Source of the DNA: Agroathelia rolfsii
Taxonomy: Eukaryota > Basidiomycota > Agaricomycetes > Amylocorticiales > Amylocorticiaceae
Assembly: GCA_018343915.1 (NCBI GenBank)
Contig: JABRWF010000008.1
Coordinates: forward strand, 1,426,001 to 1,490,000
Direction: 5' to 3'
Length of the DNA stretch: 64,000 nt
Below the pieces are notes generated by a model. That model worked only from the letters and a program-made list of their open reading frames with translations. It did not search any database and had not been told where the DNA came from. This document shows positions 1 to 11,214 of the stretch, in pieces. Numbering within the stretch: the first letter of the stretch is position 1; the number at the start of each line of letters is the position of its first letter. Both the position numbers and the translations under genes were made by a program.

Positions 1-544
1 CTGCCTCCGAAGGCTATTCGTGCTCAAGTCTACGCCACTCAAGAACGCCATCAGGTCGGTTAATATCCTCAAACACTTCCCTCTTTTCTACCCTTTCCTT
101 GTTCTCTCTATGGCAGTTCCATGATTGATACAAGACCTACTCACACCCATTATGTGTTCTGTTGACAGCCACGTGGGGCCTGGCGCGGCAGTACTGCTGA
201 AGTACATCGAGCAAATTGATGACAAGCTCGACGTCAACAAGGTTATTCGTAGGATGAGTGTGGAGGAGTGGAAGGTCGTCCTTGAGGCATTCGATCAATG
301 GCCGTTCGCCCCTGAGGTACGTGGCTTTTTTTACTTCTGTTTTGTGTCCCTTGCATTGGCGCTGTCTGTATTGCACAGCCTTTTGGTGTTGAGTTTACTG
401 ACAATTTTTTATTATGGATTTAATCTTACTCGCCCGGTCATTCGCTCGCTCGCACACTCTCCGTTTATCTTCGATTCGTGCTTTGATTGGATCTGCCTAC
501 AGGACCTGCTTATCAACGAACCTGTCGCCAGGTTGGACCACTAA
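1..544 (+). CDS. 3' end of unknown gene (partial, left edge)
   Basis: Three exons can be joined: about 2-54, 169-316 and 503-544, with GT-AG introns at 55-168 and 317-502. Reading phase is kept across both joins and the stop is at 542-544. The visible C-terminal part is about 80 residues and includes a hydrophilic helical stretch with KYIEQIDDKLD and SVEEWKVVLEAF. No membrane segment and no recognised motif is present. The second intron (186 nt) is long for this genome. The gene continues off the left edge, so its family cannot be named; I do not recognise it. Confidence 0.55.
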
Positions 545-962
545 TGACATGCCTTGGGCCTATTTTCCCGCTTCTGTCCTGTTCCCCGTATTTGTAAACA
601 CTGATTAATGAGATGAAGAGTTGCTTTGATCCCATCTGGTCTGATGGTGCCTAGTAGAACTGAGGGGTTGTTACCCTCCAGCCAGGAAGATCAGATGGAT
701 CTCTGTCTTTACAGCCTTGGGGTCCTGGTTGTCATTGGGGCATGTGCTTCGCGTTATTTGAGATAAAACCAATTCACCCACAATAGGACTGGCATGTAAC
801 GGTAACTGATATAGTTCCCTTCTTCCTTCATCAGATCCAAGTCACACTCCCAAGGCTTCTGCTTGATCTAGGCTGTGCATACTTTGCACAGCACATATTG
901 CCTCCTTCTGAGTCGCTTAACTGTCCGTTAGTTGGGCCAACTAGGACAAAAGAAAACTATAT
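545..962. other. intergenic, no gene seen
   Basis: About 420 bases between the partial gene and the DUF6535 gene. No coding pattern, repeat or RNA gene could be supported. It should hold the terminator of the first gene and the promoter of the second. Confidence 0.5.
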
Positions 963-3900
963 ATGGAGGCACAGCTCAGAGAACTTGGACCAGGGCCTGT
1001 GCCAGACACATCCATTCTCTTCTGCGCAATGGAACAGCAATATCCCGAACCATCAAGAGCGCGTGTCAGTTCTACTGACGCTTTGATGTCGGGAGGCGGC
1101 AGCGACGCGAGTGGACACGCCGGAGACGCCGCCCCGACCCCAATAAGCACATTTACCAGACAATCCTCTCAGGGCGAATCCAGTCTCGATACGGCACCGA
1201 CACTTCCCGTATTTGACGTACCGTATCATGCTATTGTTTTCAACGACGACATTGACACCGACAAAGAGTATGATCGGGCCCGCTACCGCAACGCGCACTT
1301 GGTGGATCACGCGGAGCCGTTACTCGCTAGGGACATATCCAGTCGTACCAAGGCAATTACTTTTCTATCTTCGGTTTCCCAAATTTACTCAAGGTGTAAC
1401 AAAAATGATAGGCGTCTCATGCTGCTACTTCATTCTATTCCACCCCTATGTGGGTGCCCAAAGGTCAGCTCGCCATCTTTAGCGGATTGTATGGGTTTTA
1501 GTCATGGCAGAATGGTGTTACTAATCATTCTTAAATTGTATAGCTCGTACGGCATCCCACGATACAGCGTCTGGTTACTATCCTCTCGATGAGCGTGGTG
1601 AGGAGATGAATGAGAACGCCCGGGTCTGGAGGATTTATGTCGATGAGGCGACCAAGGTAGATTCTTCCATGATAGACAGGTGGAACAGAGGTTTGGATGT
1701 TCTTCTAGTGTTTGTAAGTGTCTATCTGTCATTCGCTATCGACGAGGCTGATGCTTTCTGGAATATAACCTTTAATACCAAGTGTGGTCTATTTTCTGCT
1801 GTAGTCACGACTTTCATCATCCAATCATTCCAGATGGTGTTGTCAGGGTCAGGTGACGTCACCAATCAACTACTTGTACAGATCATCGCATTACAAAGCA
1901 TAAACACGACGCAAGTGATGGATGATTACAACTGGGTGAACCAGACGTCATCCAACCCCGTTTCCATTTACTGGGTCAATGGCTTATGGTTTGCCGCCCT
2001 GGCGGTCTCACTCGCCTCCGCTCTTGTCGCCATGATGGCGAAGCAGTGGATCCAGGCGTACGATCCGTCCACATCAGGCTCCGCCCGACAGCGTGCACGG
2101 CTGCAACAGAGGCGGCGCATGCAATTGATACGTTGGCGCGTCCCGGCTATCATCGACGCTCTGCCGATTCTCTTGCATGCCTCACTACTGCTGTTCTTTT
2201 GCGGTGTAGTCACACTGTTGTGGTCAAATATGGATCACCCCGTCACGCTACTGACGCTCTTGATCGTGGCATTTTGCTATGTCTTTTATGCTGCTACTGT
2301 GCTAATACCCCTAATTTGGCCAAACTGCCCGTATTATCATCCTCTAACGCGGCATATTGTGGCGTGGACTCGTCGCCTCAGTGGCGAGACATTGTTCAAC
2401 TCCTCAATGTCTATAGAGGACGAAGAAGACGTCATAAGGTTCGTTTGTTCTGCTTCATTAGCTTGGGTTGATGTTTGAGCTCCTATCCTTTCTTTGGTCT
2501 ATAGTTACACGGCTGGCAATGTCAAAATGAAGGACGAAGACAGACTCGATGCTCAAGCAGTCTGCTGGCTGCTGCGCACCTCTCGCGACGACGCCGTCCT
2601 CGTTGCTACTTTGCAAGCTCTCGCAGGCCTCCCCCGAGATTTTACAGCAATCGAGATTTTCTACAAAGCAGATGTGATACATCGCATTGAAGGAGCATTT
2701 CAATCTTGTTTTAGCATCGACTCTACTATCACGCTCCGGTGGCATGCGCTCGACATAGATAGTGCGGAGCTCTTTTGTAGGGCCTGGTTGAAATTGGCAA
2801 TTTCAGACAGCAATATCTTCTGGCCGAAGAAACTTTTTGAGCCACTAGAGCTCATGGAGAAACTGTCCTTGAGGCGCGATGCAGCGGCCGTTGCTTGTTG
2901 TGTCCATGCCTTTTCCCAACCGACCAGGCCGAATGTATGGAACCTCCTGGATCGTTTGACATGCGCTGTATCGTTGGAATACGATCTCTCGCTTGAAACA
3001 CAATGCTTGTTGATTGATACGTTCATTGAATGCATAATCAAGTGGGAGCAAGCAAGCGTTATTGTCGAAGAGACGAAGCTGCGTGCCATACCGACGTTGA
3101 TTCACGTGATTCGTCTCGCGAACGATATGGGCGTATATTCGACTGGGGGCGCCGCTGCTCTGGCTCTCCATCTACTAATCATGGGCCCAGTCGATATACG
3201 CCAGCTGCGGAACGACACGGCGAGAAGAGACAACTATTGTGAGGTAATGCTTCAGTCACTGTATATCATCGCTCGCGCTCCTGAACGATACGGGATCAAC
3301 GACGAGCCTACGAAGCAAATTCTCACGATGGAGCTAACGGAACTGACCTTACCGGTTCTTGAGGATCCTGGCCGGTTCTCGCACCCTACAAAGGTAGCCG
3401 TACATGATGGGTTGACCCGGTTGCTACTCGGAGGGCAGATACGTGTGGGCAGGGTTCCCGATACGGCGTTGTCTCATGTGCTTCAGCTACTGTATCCACC
3501 CATGGACCTTGAAGCACATCAATATCCACGCTACCTCTTTGCCATCTTAGATATCCTCTCTGCAAGCCGTGAGCCAAGTGTTATTGGCTTTGCCTTGCGG
3601 AACCTTGAGTGCTTGATCAGCAACCCACAAATCTCGACCTGTGTCGCTTTTATCTCTCACGGTGGCCTTGCCACCCTCTCTTCCTTCTTCCGCAATGACC
3701 AGGGACGGATCGCCAGTGAGAGTGTGCGCATAGTTTGTGTTTTTATAGACGCAATCACTGTCCTCCGCCGACAGGACACTATCACTAACGCTGGTGCGGG
3801 CTACCCCGAATTCGTGGAACATTGTGAGGCGACATTCAATTGTGGCTTCTTTGACGCATTCTGTGCGCTCGTCTCATCTGGTCAGTGGCGTTTCAACGAT

Positions 3901-4179
3901 GTCGTCAAGTTCAGCCGGCTCGGTGCGCTTGTGCGTCTCTGTTGCTTGTCACCCGCGCATCAGTCATGGCCGCAGGTGATTGCGACGCTACAGGATGTTG
4001 CGGACAGACACAGCAACTCGGAGGATTATGAGCCAACACTATCCCGTATTGAGGCCATGCGTAAGGCTATTTCGGGGCAGAGTACTCCGGCATTACGTAG
4101 TTCTAGTATCATGAGGGGTGGGCCCAGACCTGATAATCCGGCTCAGGAAGCCACGACCATGAGCTCAGCGGAATCTTGA
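963..4179 (+). CDS. DUF6535-family membrane protein with long helical C-terminal region
   Basis: Three exons (963-1488, 1544-2438, 2505-4179) join in phase to about 1,031 residues. The first intron carries a clear ACTAATC-like branch site. Residues about 195-470 match the DUF6535 pattern of Agaricomycetes: an acidic lead (DERGEEMNENARVW), a segment with DVLLVF, then GLFSAVVTTFIIQSFQ, a second hydrophobic block around WFAALAVSLASALVAMMAKQW, an RQRARLQQRRR basic stretch, two more membrane segments and a WPNCPYYHPLTR-type end. That gives about four membrane helices. The remaining 560 residues are soluble and rich in leucine helices, resembling armadillo-like solenoids, and end in a disordered Ser/Pro tail. 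The function of the family is unknown. The start at 963 is the first Met; Met at 1029 is an alternative. The N-terminal stretch before 1488 may contain an unrecognised intron. Confidence 0.8.
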
Positions 4180-4307
4180 AGTTTCTGGGGCTTAACAGGG
4201 ATAAGCGTAATGGATTTGACAACAGACATTTGTTATTGTATCCAAAGAAGTAAGATGTATTTTTAGTTGTTAGTTTGCATTTATGTATGCATGTACGTAT
4301 GACTTAT

Positions 4308-5929
4308 TTACGAGGACACTGGGCCAATCACAGCTGCGTACTGAGTAGATAGTTCCGGAGAAGAATAGGTCCCGCAACTCGTTGAGAACAATTACGGTTG
4401 AGGTAGAACCGCACGCTCGCAGGTTCAGTCCGACAGCAATAGAGGCGGCAATACCTTCGTCGATGGTCTCTCCAATGTAAGTGACGTCAACGTCGGTATC
4501 ATAGCCACTCGAGTCTTCATATGGGTACCATTAGTCCTAATTATTCTGCGAATTTAGACCACGTAAACTACGGAGATTGGCCATTCGAATGAGAATATTC
4601 GCCTTGACCGCATCGTCCCAAGAGATAGCATTGATGGCGTAAATAGAGTTGTTCGCCACCTCATCCAGAACATCATCAGGGAAGAAGAGTTGGCCCGTGC
4701 TACAATGCATATGAATGAGAGACTACGTAGATATATTCGGACCATGAGACATACTGTACAGCGCTTCCAGTAGGGACAAATACACCGTTCTCAGCGATGC
4801 TACCGTTGGGGTAAGCCTTGATGTGGCAGTGGACAACGCGGCCGGAATACCAGCGTCTTCATAGAGGGTGTGATCAAGAATATTCAAAGAAAATTACAAC
4901 AATAGAGCGTCACTTACAGAACAATTGAGTAGACAGTCAAACGCCCGTCCTCATCCGATTGCCACGCACCACGAAGGAAACTGGAATCATCGGTTTTAGC
5001 CCTATTCCATCCAAACATATGTTATATTTACATTTTCTGTTTGAACCAAGGGAAATTCGACATACGTATTGAGCATGCTATACTGCCTGATGACGCGGAT
5101 TCAGCACCACTATATTGCCCATAAGAGCTCGTGATGGCGGAACTCCCTGTGGTCGTGGTCTGGCTTCCATGCACCGGTATGGCCGCCCCCATTGACGCAT
5201 CCGCTAGGTGCAGCACCCCCTCCCCCGCCTCTGCCGCCAGATCCACCACCGCTCGCGAGTGCTGCACCAGTACCGGCGATGTAACCAGAATAGTAACTGG
5301 TTGCATTGGTGTGATGTTTGTGAAGGTTAAAGCGAAAAGAAGGGTTGGGAGGTTGATTGATCGTGCTTACCCATGAATCAAACCAGACCTGAACGGGATG
5401 GCAGGTCTCGATATCGAAGAAGTCAATATCAATGGTCATGGGAATATCAAGTTGTGATTCGGTGATATTTTGTCGAACAGCCTTACCTGTTATGTAGATA
5501 TTTATCAGAAAATAGGGTGTTGTTCGAAAAGCTATGATAAAACATACGCAGAATATGATAGGGGCCGTGGGTAACTATTAATCTTCATATAATAGTCAAT
5601 AGATAAATCTCATCACCACCCTCCAGAGTAAGGATACAAGTAGAATCATTACTAACGCTCAAACGTGACATGATATTGGAGCGTTGCATAAGGTTGAGCG
5701 CATCAACGTTACGTTTAGCGCGTCCATACTTGAGCACCTCGCCACAGCGCTTTTGAATAGCATCGCGGGCAGCAGTAGTGTCCCCCCTAAGCATACTGCG
5801 TCTCAGCGATTTGTGCGAATCAAATGCCGGTCAACGAACAAACTTATAATGAATTGAAGTAAAATCGGCATGTGCAGAAACCAAAGCCGCAACAGCGGCA
5901 GGGAAGGTGATGGTTCTAAGAGAAAACAT
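4308..5929 (-). pseudogene. pseudogene of extracellular intradiol ring-cleavage dioxygenase
   Basis: This is a decayed copy of the gene at 11215-12899, with the same exon order. It keeps a secretion-type N terminus (start 5927-5929), the THGPYHIL block, the FFDIETC block, FLRGAW, a WYSGR-VHCHIK block (Tyr and His iron-ligand positions) and HTGQLFFPDD. Several breaks are visible. The acceptor of the intron at 5314-5370 has lost its AG. A frameshift lies within about 5169-5208 in the Gly/Ser linker, and a second length change lies near 5070-5085. Two in-frame stops sit in exon 9 (complement of 4537-4539 and 4531-4533) where the paralogue has Glu and Gln. The last intron has lost its acceptor (GG instead of AG at 4372-4373). 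The upstream TATA element of the paralogue reads GATAAAG here. No functional enzyme is expected, though a transcript is possible. Confidence 0.88.
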
Positions 5930-6514
5930 GTTTGTTCATAAGACTAATTCCGAGTCCAGTCCAGAGATCAGCAAAACCATGAATGATACTGGTGGTTGAG
6001 CTTTATCCTTAGCAGAAGCATTTCCACTCCATAAGTTGCCACCTTTATCCAGATCGCAGTCTGACTGTAACGGATCGAGACCCTATGGTCGATTGGATTA
6101 AGTAATCATTATTTCTTATTTTGTTTCATTTCTTTTATTACGACAGGCTAATATGTGTGACAGGGGTTTTATTGTACTAACATAAGTATTCCATTCTACA
6201 ACCCTCTCGCACGTCGAACACAATATTAGCCAGTCATCTGTATGCTTGTGATTTCTAGTTTTTCTACGTATAAATACCTGCATGTATCGTAGTCGAGTAC
6301 AGCAGAATCAGATTACTCTTTTATCTTTTCTTTCCTCGTGAACGACTATCTGTGACGTCCTAGACGGAGTGTTACACTGACATAAAGCGAGCGCTCGCAT
6401 TAGCTAGATCCCATGAGCAAGGTGCAGAATAGTATAATAGTGTAGAATTAGCTTTCACAATTGGTGCTCTACAGAAGAATACCACATCGCACTGCTCTTG
6501 GCACGGAAGAAATG
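5930..6514. other. intergenic, former promoter of the dioxygenase pseudogene
   Basis: About 585 bases without a gene. Two blocks (about 6388-6425 and 6465-6520) resemble 13028-13060 and 13095-13130 upstream of the intact paralogue, for example a GCTCGCATT-GCT-GATCC string and a CTGCTCTTGGCA-GGAAGAAATG string. The duplication therefore included promoter sequence. Confidence 0.5.
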
Positions 6515-6646
6515 TTGGATTGAAGATTTTCCGTTGAGCTTGCAGAATTCCCGAAAATTGGCCGAAAAGGGTAAAATCAACCTTCTGATACGAATTTGGC
6601 TAACTTTCAGAAATTCTTCGGGCTCAACGGAAAATTTTCAATTCAA
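6515..6646. repeat. MITE-like inverted-repeat element
   Basis: A 49-nt left arm (6515-6563) pairs with a 49-nt right arm (6598-6646) at 40 of 49 positions, including a run around GCTCAACGGAAAAT. The spacer is only 34 nt. The compact size and lack of coding potential fit a miniature inverted-repeat element or a long hairpin. I could not define a target-site duplication with confidence. Confidence 0.65.
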
Positions 6647-7254
6647 GTAGATTTTATTTTAACCTTATGTAGTGTTCTGCTCTCCATGAAAAGTAGGAAC
6701 ACGTCAGAATAAATTTAGATCCCAGACTTAGGAAACTCTATCCACATCTAGCCTATTACAAAAGGTATCGAGATTCCGATGCTACAGACACCCCAATCGG
6801 CTCTACGGTGTATTTCCATGCGGCTTGAAGCATCGGATTTAAGATCACATGATTAAGTAGATTAGATGTATAAATTTTCTCTCGATGTAGATAGTTTGTA
6901 TTTTATCCGTTTGCCTACGTACGACCATGTACAAGGACAAACGGAATGATAACCTCGTTCTGGATTATTAACACATATTACATGAATTTTATTTGGTATG
7001 AGTCTGTACAGAAGTAGTGGAAATAACAAATTAGGGCTGGATTTTTTTTTGTACGCAAAACTGCTTCCGTGACACCCCTTGTCCCTCATAACTCGATCCC
7101 TTCTAATAACTTTACCCAATTATTTTCCAGTTGAATCTTCCGTTGTCCCAGGTCAAGACTCAATTCGAGATTTATCATGTGCTTCTATGCTTTGTCCGAC
7201 TGTCCGATTATTGCCATAGCTATGACAAGATACTAACTAATTAATTTAGTGTTT
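6647..7254. other. intergenic, AT-rich, no gene seen
   Basis: About 600 AT-rich bases between the inverted-repeat element and the degenerate LTR. No open frame with family resemblance and no RNA gene was seen. Confidence 0.45.
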
Positions 7255-7601
7255 TACTCGCTTCGGTGGGTGGTCAGCGGAGGTCGAGCCCACCCGAATC
7301 GTCGTCAGTGGACGCGCGGAGGAAGTGAGGTGCTCGAAAGTGCAGATGATATTGGAGCGAGTAAAATGAGCGACAATGGAAGATAAGAGTGTAACGTAAT
7401 AGAAGAAATGGTAAAGAATGACTGCGCCACTGCGCAAAACGAGTGTGTGAAATAGATGGCCTGTATAAAGAACAACTCCTCTCTCCTCACGCTATATCCT
7501 CAGTTGGTGCGTGTCAACCCTTTTTTACGTGAACCTCTACGCTGGTTCCCTTGGTGCTCTGGCATCGAGCGCTACGCCTATCCGGTCCGCGATCTGTAAC
7601 A
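7255..7601. mobile_element. degenerate solo LTR, same family as 13658-14065
   Basis: The right end reads CGGTCCGCGATCTGTAACA, close to the CGGTCCGTAACA end of the clean LTR at 14065. Internal strings also correspond: a GTCGAG-CCCACCC block near 7281-7294, GAGTGTGTG near 7441 and a CTATATCC-CTC block near 7492. The left boundary is eroded, so the start is approximate and no target duplication is certain. No internal retrotransposon genes are present. Confidence 0.45.
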
Positions 7602-8114
7602 CGCATTGAGTATTACTATTTAGTCGCTTCACTCCACTTCTTAGGGGCCTTCGCTACTAATTACTCAGAAAGCGAAATCAAGCTCTAGTCATCATTTAGT
7701 CACCCGGTGCAATTTTTTTTTTTTTTAAAACGTTGAATTTGACTATTTTATGACTAACCTAGTCTGACCATTGTCTGACTATTACTATTAGGTGATTATC
7801 GGATAACTACGACCCTCGTTGACTTTGCTTTTCACTGAAACCGATTAGCCTTATTCAATTCTATTCAACGCAGTTGTTCGAGGTCATGTTCAGGCAACCG
7901 ACGATATAATAAAAAGTCCAAGGACCCCTCTACCGGAAAAAAATGGGTGGCTGAAGGTGATGACGCGATAGAGATGGAGCTGAACGGCCTGAACACGAAA
8001 ATCGTTGTTCAGTCCGTTCAGTATTGTTGGCCATCGACGGATTTCGACAATAATAGATTCAAACACCGTTATATGGCTGACGTTCGACGATACTCGATAA
8101 TCTCATTCAAATGC
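7602..8114. other. intergenic, upstream of the broken P450
   Basis: About 510 bases without a gene. It contains a 12-base T run near 7714 and several TCTGAC/TGACTA repeats near 7740-7790, but no supported feature other than the TATA element that follows. Confidence 0.4.
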
Positions 8115-8125
8115 TATATATAAAG
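8115..8125 (+). promoter_or_regulatory. TATA box of the broken P450
   Basis: TATATATAAAG lies about 75 bases before the first plausible ATG (8189). The spacing suits a fungal core promoter, which suggests the P450 locus was once a normally expressed gene. Confidence 0.5.
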
Positions 8126-8188
8126 GTTGCCAGTATGAGCTGACGACTTATCCCAAGAAACATTGACTTCGATCGTCTTTCAGATTTT

Positions 8189-10512
8189 ATGGGCAAGCTT
8201 AACTACATGGCTCCTCTGGCATTTGCTCAGGGCGAAGTCTGACTTGAATAACATTCAAGGCCCAGAAAGGAGCTCGTTAATCGGAGGTTGATCAGACTAT
8301 CATATGATATGGATCCATATTACGACACCAAGGAGCTGAAGATTCTATTTGATACAGGCAATATATCAGAATTTAGGACCTAATTCATGGAACTGGCACG
8401 CACTTACCTTTGAGAAGTTTGGGCGTGTCAAGCGATTTTGGAAATTTCTTGGCGTCAAACAGCTCTGGATATCTGATCCTCTTGCTCTTCATTACATCCT
8501 CGTCAAGGAAACGCACTTATATGACGTGCCAGGATGGATGTCAGAGTTCGTGGGTATTTCACTTTCAAAAATCGCTCCTTTTACTAATCACATCCAATCT
8601 TCAGAACACGTGAAATTATTCTCGGAAGCGGCCTACTGAGCGTTTCTGGTTTGTTACAGCTGGATCTCATGGGAATTCTGAGATGACATTCAGCAACACA
8701 GGTCACCGTCACCAGAAACAACGAAAGATGCTCAATCCACTCTTTTCAACGAAGCATATGAAGACCATGCTTTCACTATTCTATAAAATTCTTCAAAAGG
8801 TCTGTAGTGCAATTACTAAGGAGGTAATAGACCAACCGCAAGAGCTAGACATGCTCGTGTGGGTCTCAAGAACGGCACTTGAGCTTATTGGTGTCGCTGG
8901 CCTTGGCTATTCCTTTGAATCCTTTGACGAGGGGCAACGTCCTTCAGCTTACATCCAAGCTGTTAAACAATTTATGTACGTCGATCATTTCACTTTTTCG
9001 TCATTCTATTAATTTACTAATTTGACGAAAAAAAGACCTATTCTAACCGGTTTACTTGGGCCCTTGCAACTGGTGCATCTGCCAAAAAAAGTACTTGCCA
9101 GTGTCTAACAGCATCAAACGGATCTTAGTTGAGATGATCCCTTCGAAAAGGGTGAAAAAAATTAGTATGTCTGGCAAATAATTTAATCAAGTTTTAGGAT
9201 CCCGATTGAAAATTACTCATAGTCGGGGATACTTGACACTATGCATTCGACATCTCAACGAGTACTGGACGAAAAATTAGGGCTATAAATACTGGCGACG
9301 AAGCTACAGTTAAGCAGATAGGCGAGGAGAAGGATATCATTAGCATTTTGAGTAAGTGGGCTGTAACCATCATGAGTACATGCGTCTTGATAACCTGTTA
9401 TTAGTCAGGGCAAACAGAGCAGCTGCTCCTGAGGATCGTCTTCCGGATAATGAAGTCCTTGGACAAATGACGTATGCATTAACCTTCTGATAATGAGTAT
9501 GACAACCATTAACAATGTCTGCACCGACTAGGACAATAATATTTACCGCATTTGATACGACGTCATCTGAAGGATCATATATTTACTCTCGCGTCACACC
9601 GATGTTCAAGACAAAATACGAGCAGAAGTTACCTCAGCATTGCAAAACGGGGATATTTCTTTTGAAGAACCCGTTAATCTACCGTACCTCGAGGCGGTTT
9701 GTCGCGAGACACTAAGATGGTATGTTTGCTCCCAAGTCAATTTTTCTCGTTGTGGCAACATTGGCATTTACAAAAGGCTTACGCTACGTTAGCTATCCAC
9801 CGGTCCCTGAGCTTGTTAAAGAGCAAGTTTCATCGACATTTATTATCATCTTTGATTGGTATTGCTCACAACTATGATAGATGTGTTCAAGATGCTGTAC
9901 TTCCTCTGTCCGCACCAATTATTGGTGCGGATGGGAAGAAAATAGGCCGCATACACTTGACCAAGGGTACCAAAGTCATCGCTGGTTTATTTGAATGCAA
10001 TAGGGACAAGCTCATCTGGGGAGAGGATGCTCATGAATGGAAGCCCGAACGGTGGCTCAAGCCACTTCCGGAGAGTGTCGCTGCTGCGCGTGTTCCAGGA
10101 GTTCACGCAAATCTGTGAGTACTAAAGAGAACGCTTCACTTAATTGATACGCGAAATCTAATGGGTATGTATTGTCTAGAATGACGTTTTCAGGAGGAAG
10201 TAGAGCTTGCATGTGAGTATAGTTCTGCTGCTCTTAGCAAAAATTGAACACTTTGCTGACGTTTTTATGACCAGTGGGTTCAAATTCTCTGAGTTGGAGA
10301 TGAGTGAGTTGCAAACAATTTTGTGTACTTTTGACACTTCTAGATCCTTACCAAATCCTTCCCAGAAGTTGTTTTGGCCTCACTTCTTCGGTTGTTCGTA
10401 TTTGAACCAGCAGAGGGTAAAGAGATCGTGTTTAACAGCGGAATTGTTGTCTGGCCCGTTGTTGTTGGAGGCTCTGGAATACCGGAGCTTCCTATCAAGG
10501 TTTCTCTTGTAA
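8189..10512 (+). pseudogene. cytochrome P450 pseudogene
   Basis: Pieces appear in the right P450 order: GPERSSLIG (proline-rich hinge), GPNSWNWHALTFEKFGRVKR, DPLALHYILVKE, GSGLLSVSGHRHQKQRKMLNP (helix C), the I-helix FTAFDTTSS, ETLRW (ExxR), WKPERW, the heme loop FSGGSRACIG split by an intron, and an intact C terminus ending GIPELPIKVSLVKGV with stop near 10523. The frame is broken several times. An AT-sized loss lies just after 8358. A one-base slip lies in an A7 run near 9090, after which the correct frame resumes with LPVSNSIKRI. A deletion with frameshift lies at about 9570-9590, where the residues after FDTTSS that normally lead into the next helix are missing. The heme Cys and ExxR remain. 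It lies between the two intradiol dioxygenase copies. Confidence 0.82.
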
Positions 10513-10539
10513 AGGGCGTTTAATATTCGAAAAATTTCT

Positions 10540-10540
<1 letters not shown>

Positions 10541-10570
<30 letters not shown>
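10541..10570. repeat. 30-base poly(T) tract
   Basis: An uninterrupted run of T immediately downstream of the P450 pseudogene C terminus. It could be slippage-prone simple sequence, or on the minus strand a poly(A) trace of retroposition. No retroposed gene is recognisable beside it. Confidence 0.8.
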
Positions 10571-11214
10571 CGAATTGCATAGCTTTCTTACTTCCAAGTG
10601 AACAATTTTAAAATGACCGGAGTTACTCATTTCATTGATCATCTAAGGCATTCAAGTTTGGTTGGGCATAAATTGACAAGTCGAGATGAATTGCGATGAG
10701 AAAAAGAGAGTAAGATCCTTTGGAGCATAATACAGAGGCTGCAGTAAAGAGATGACTGTTCACTGGCAGTGCAGCGAGTTGCCAGCGACTGCAGCTTGAA
10801 TAGCTTAAATCTGGTGGGGATCCTGGCCGAATCGAGTGAGCGTAAGGCTCAGGCTTGCCCGTCGAGCCCGCCATTGGTCCGATTGATGAATTACATAACC
10901 TAACTTTGTCAGTTCTTGAGGCCTTGAGGGTGCGCTCGAGAACCGAAGTTCTGAAATCACACCAAAATCACTGTGATTCCTGTTGGAAGCTGTAACCCTC
11001 CGAAATCACAAAAATCACGCAAAATCACGCTTCCGATGGGCTGTCGAACGCACTCTTAATGCTCAGCAAGAACAAGCATGTGTTGTGATATGTTGTAGAT
11101 TTATAAGGAACATCTGCTGATAAAGAATACTGTTCGAGATTAGATAGATCCATAGGAATGATGTGTGATTTTAGTTGATAGTTTGTATGTATTTGTGTAT
11201 ATACATATGCGTCA
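10571..11214. other. intergenic with AAATCAC cluster
   Basis: No gene seen. Positions 10954-11028 hold five direct copies of AAATCAC (10954, 10965, 11003, 11012, 11022) and a nearby inverted GTGATT. The right end (about 11155-11214) is the 3' untranslated region of the dioxygenase; it aligns with 4245-4305 downstream of the pseudogene copy. Confidence 0.5.

Noticed and set aside
10541..10570. Poly(T) tract as the tail of a LINE or retroposed gene
   Set aside because: No target-site duplication or reverse-transcriptase-like coding sequence is present beside it, so it is listed only as simple sequence.
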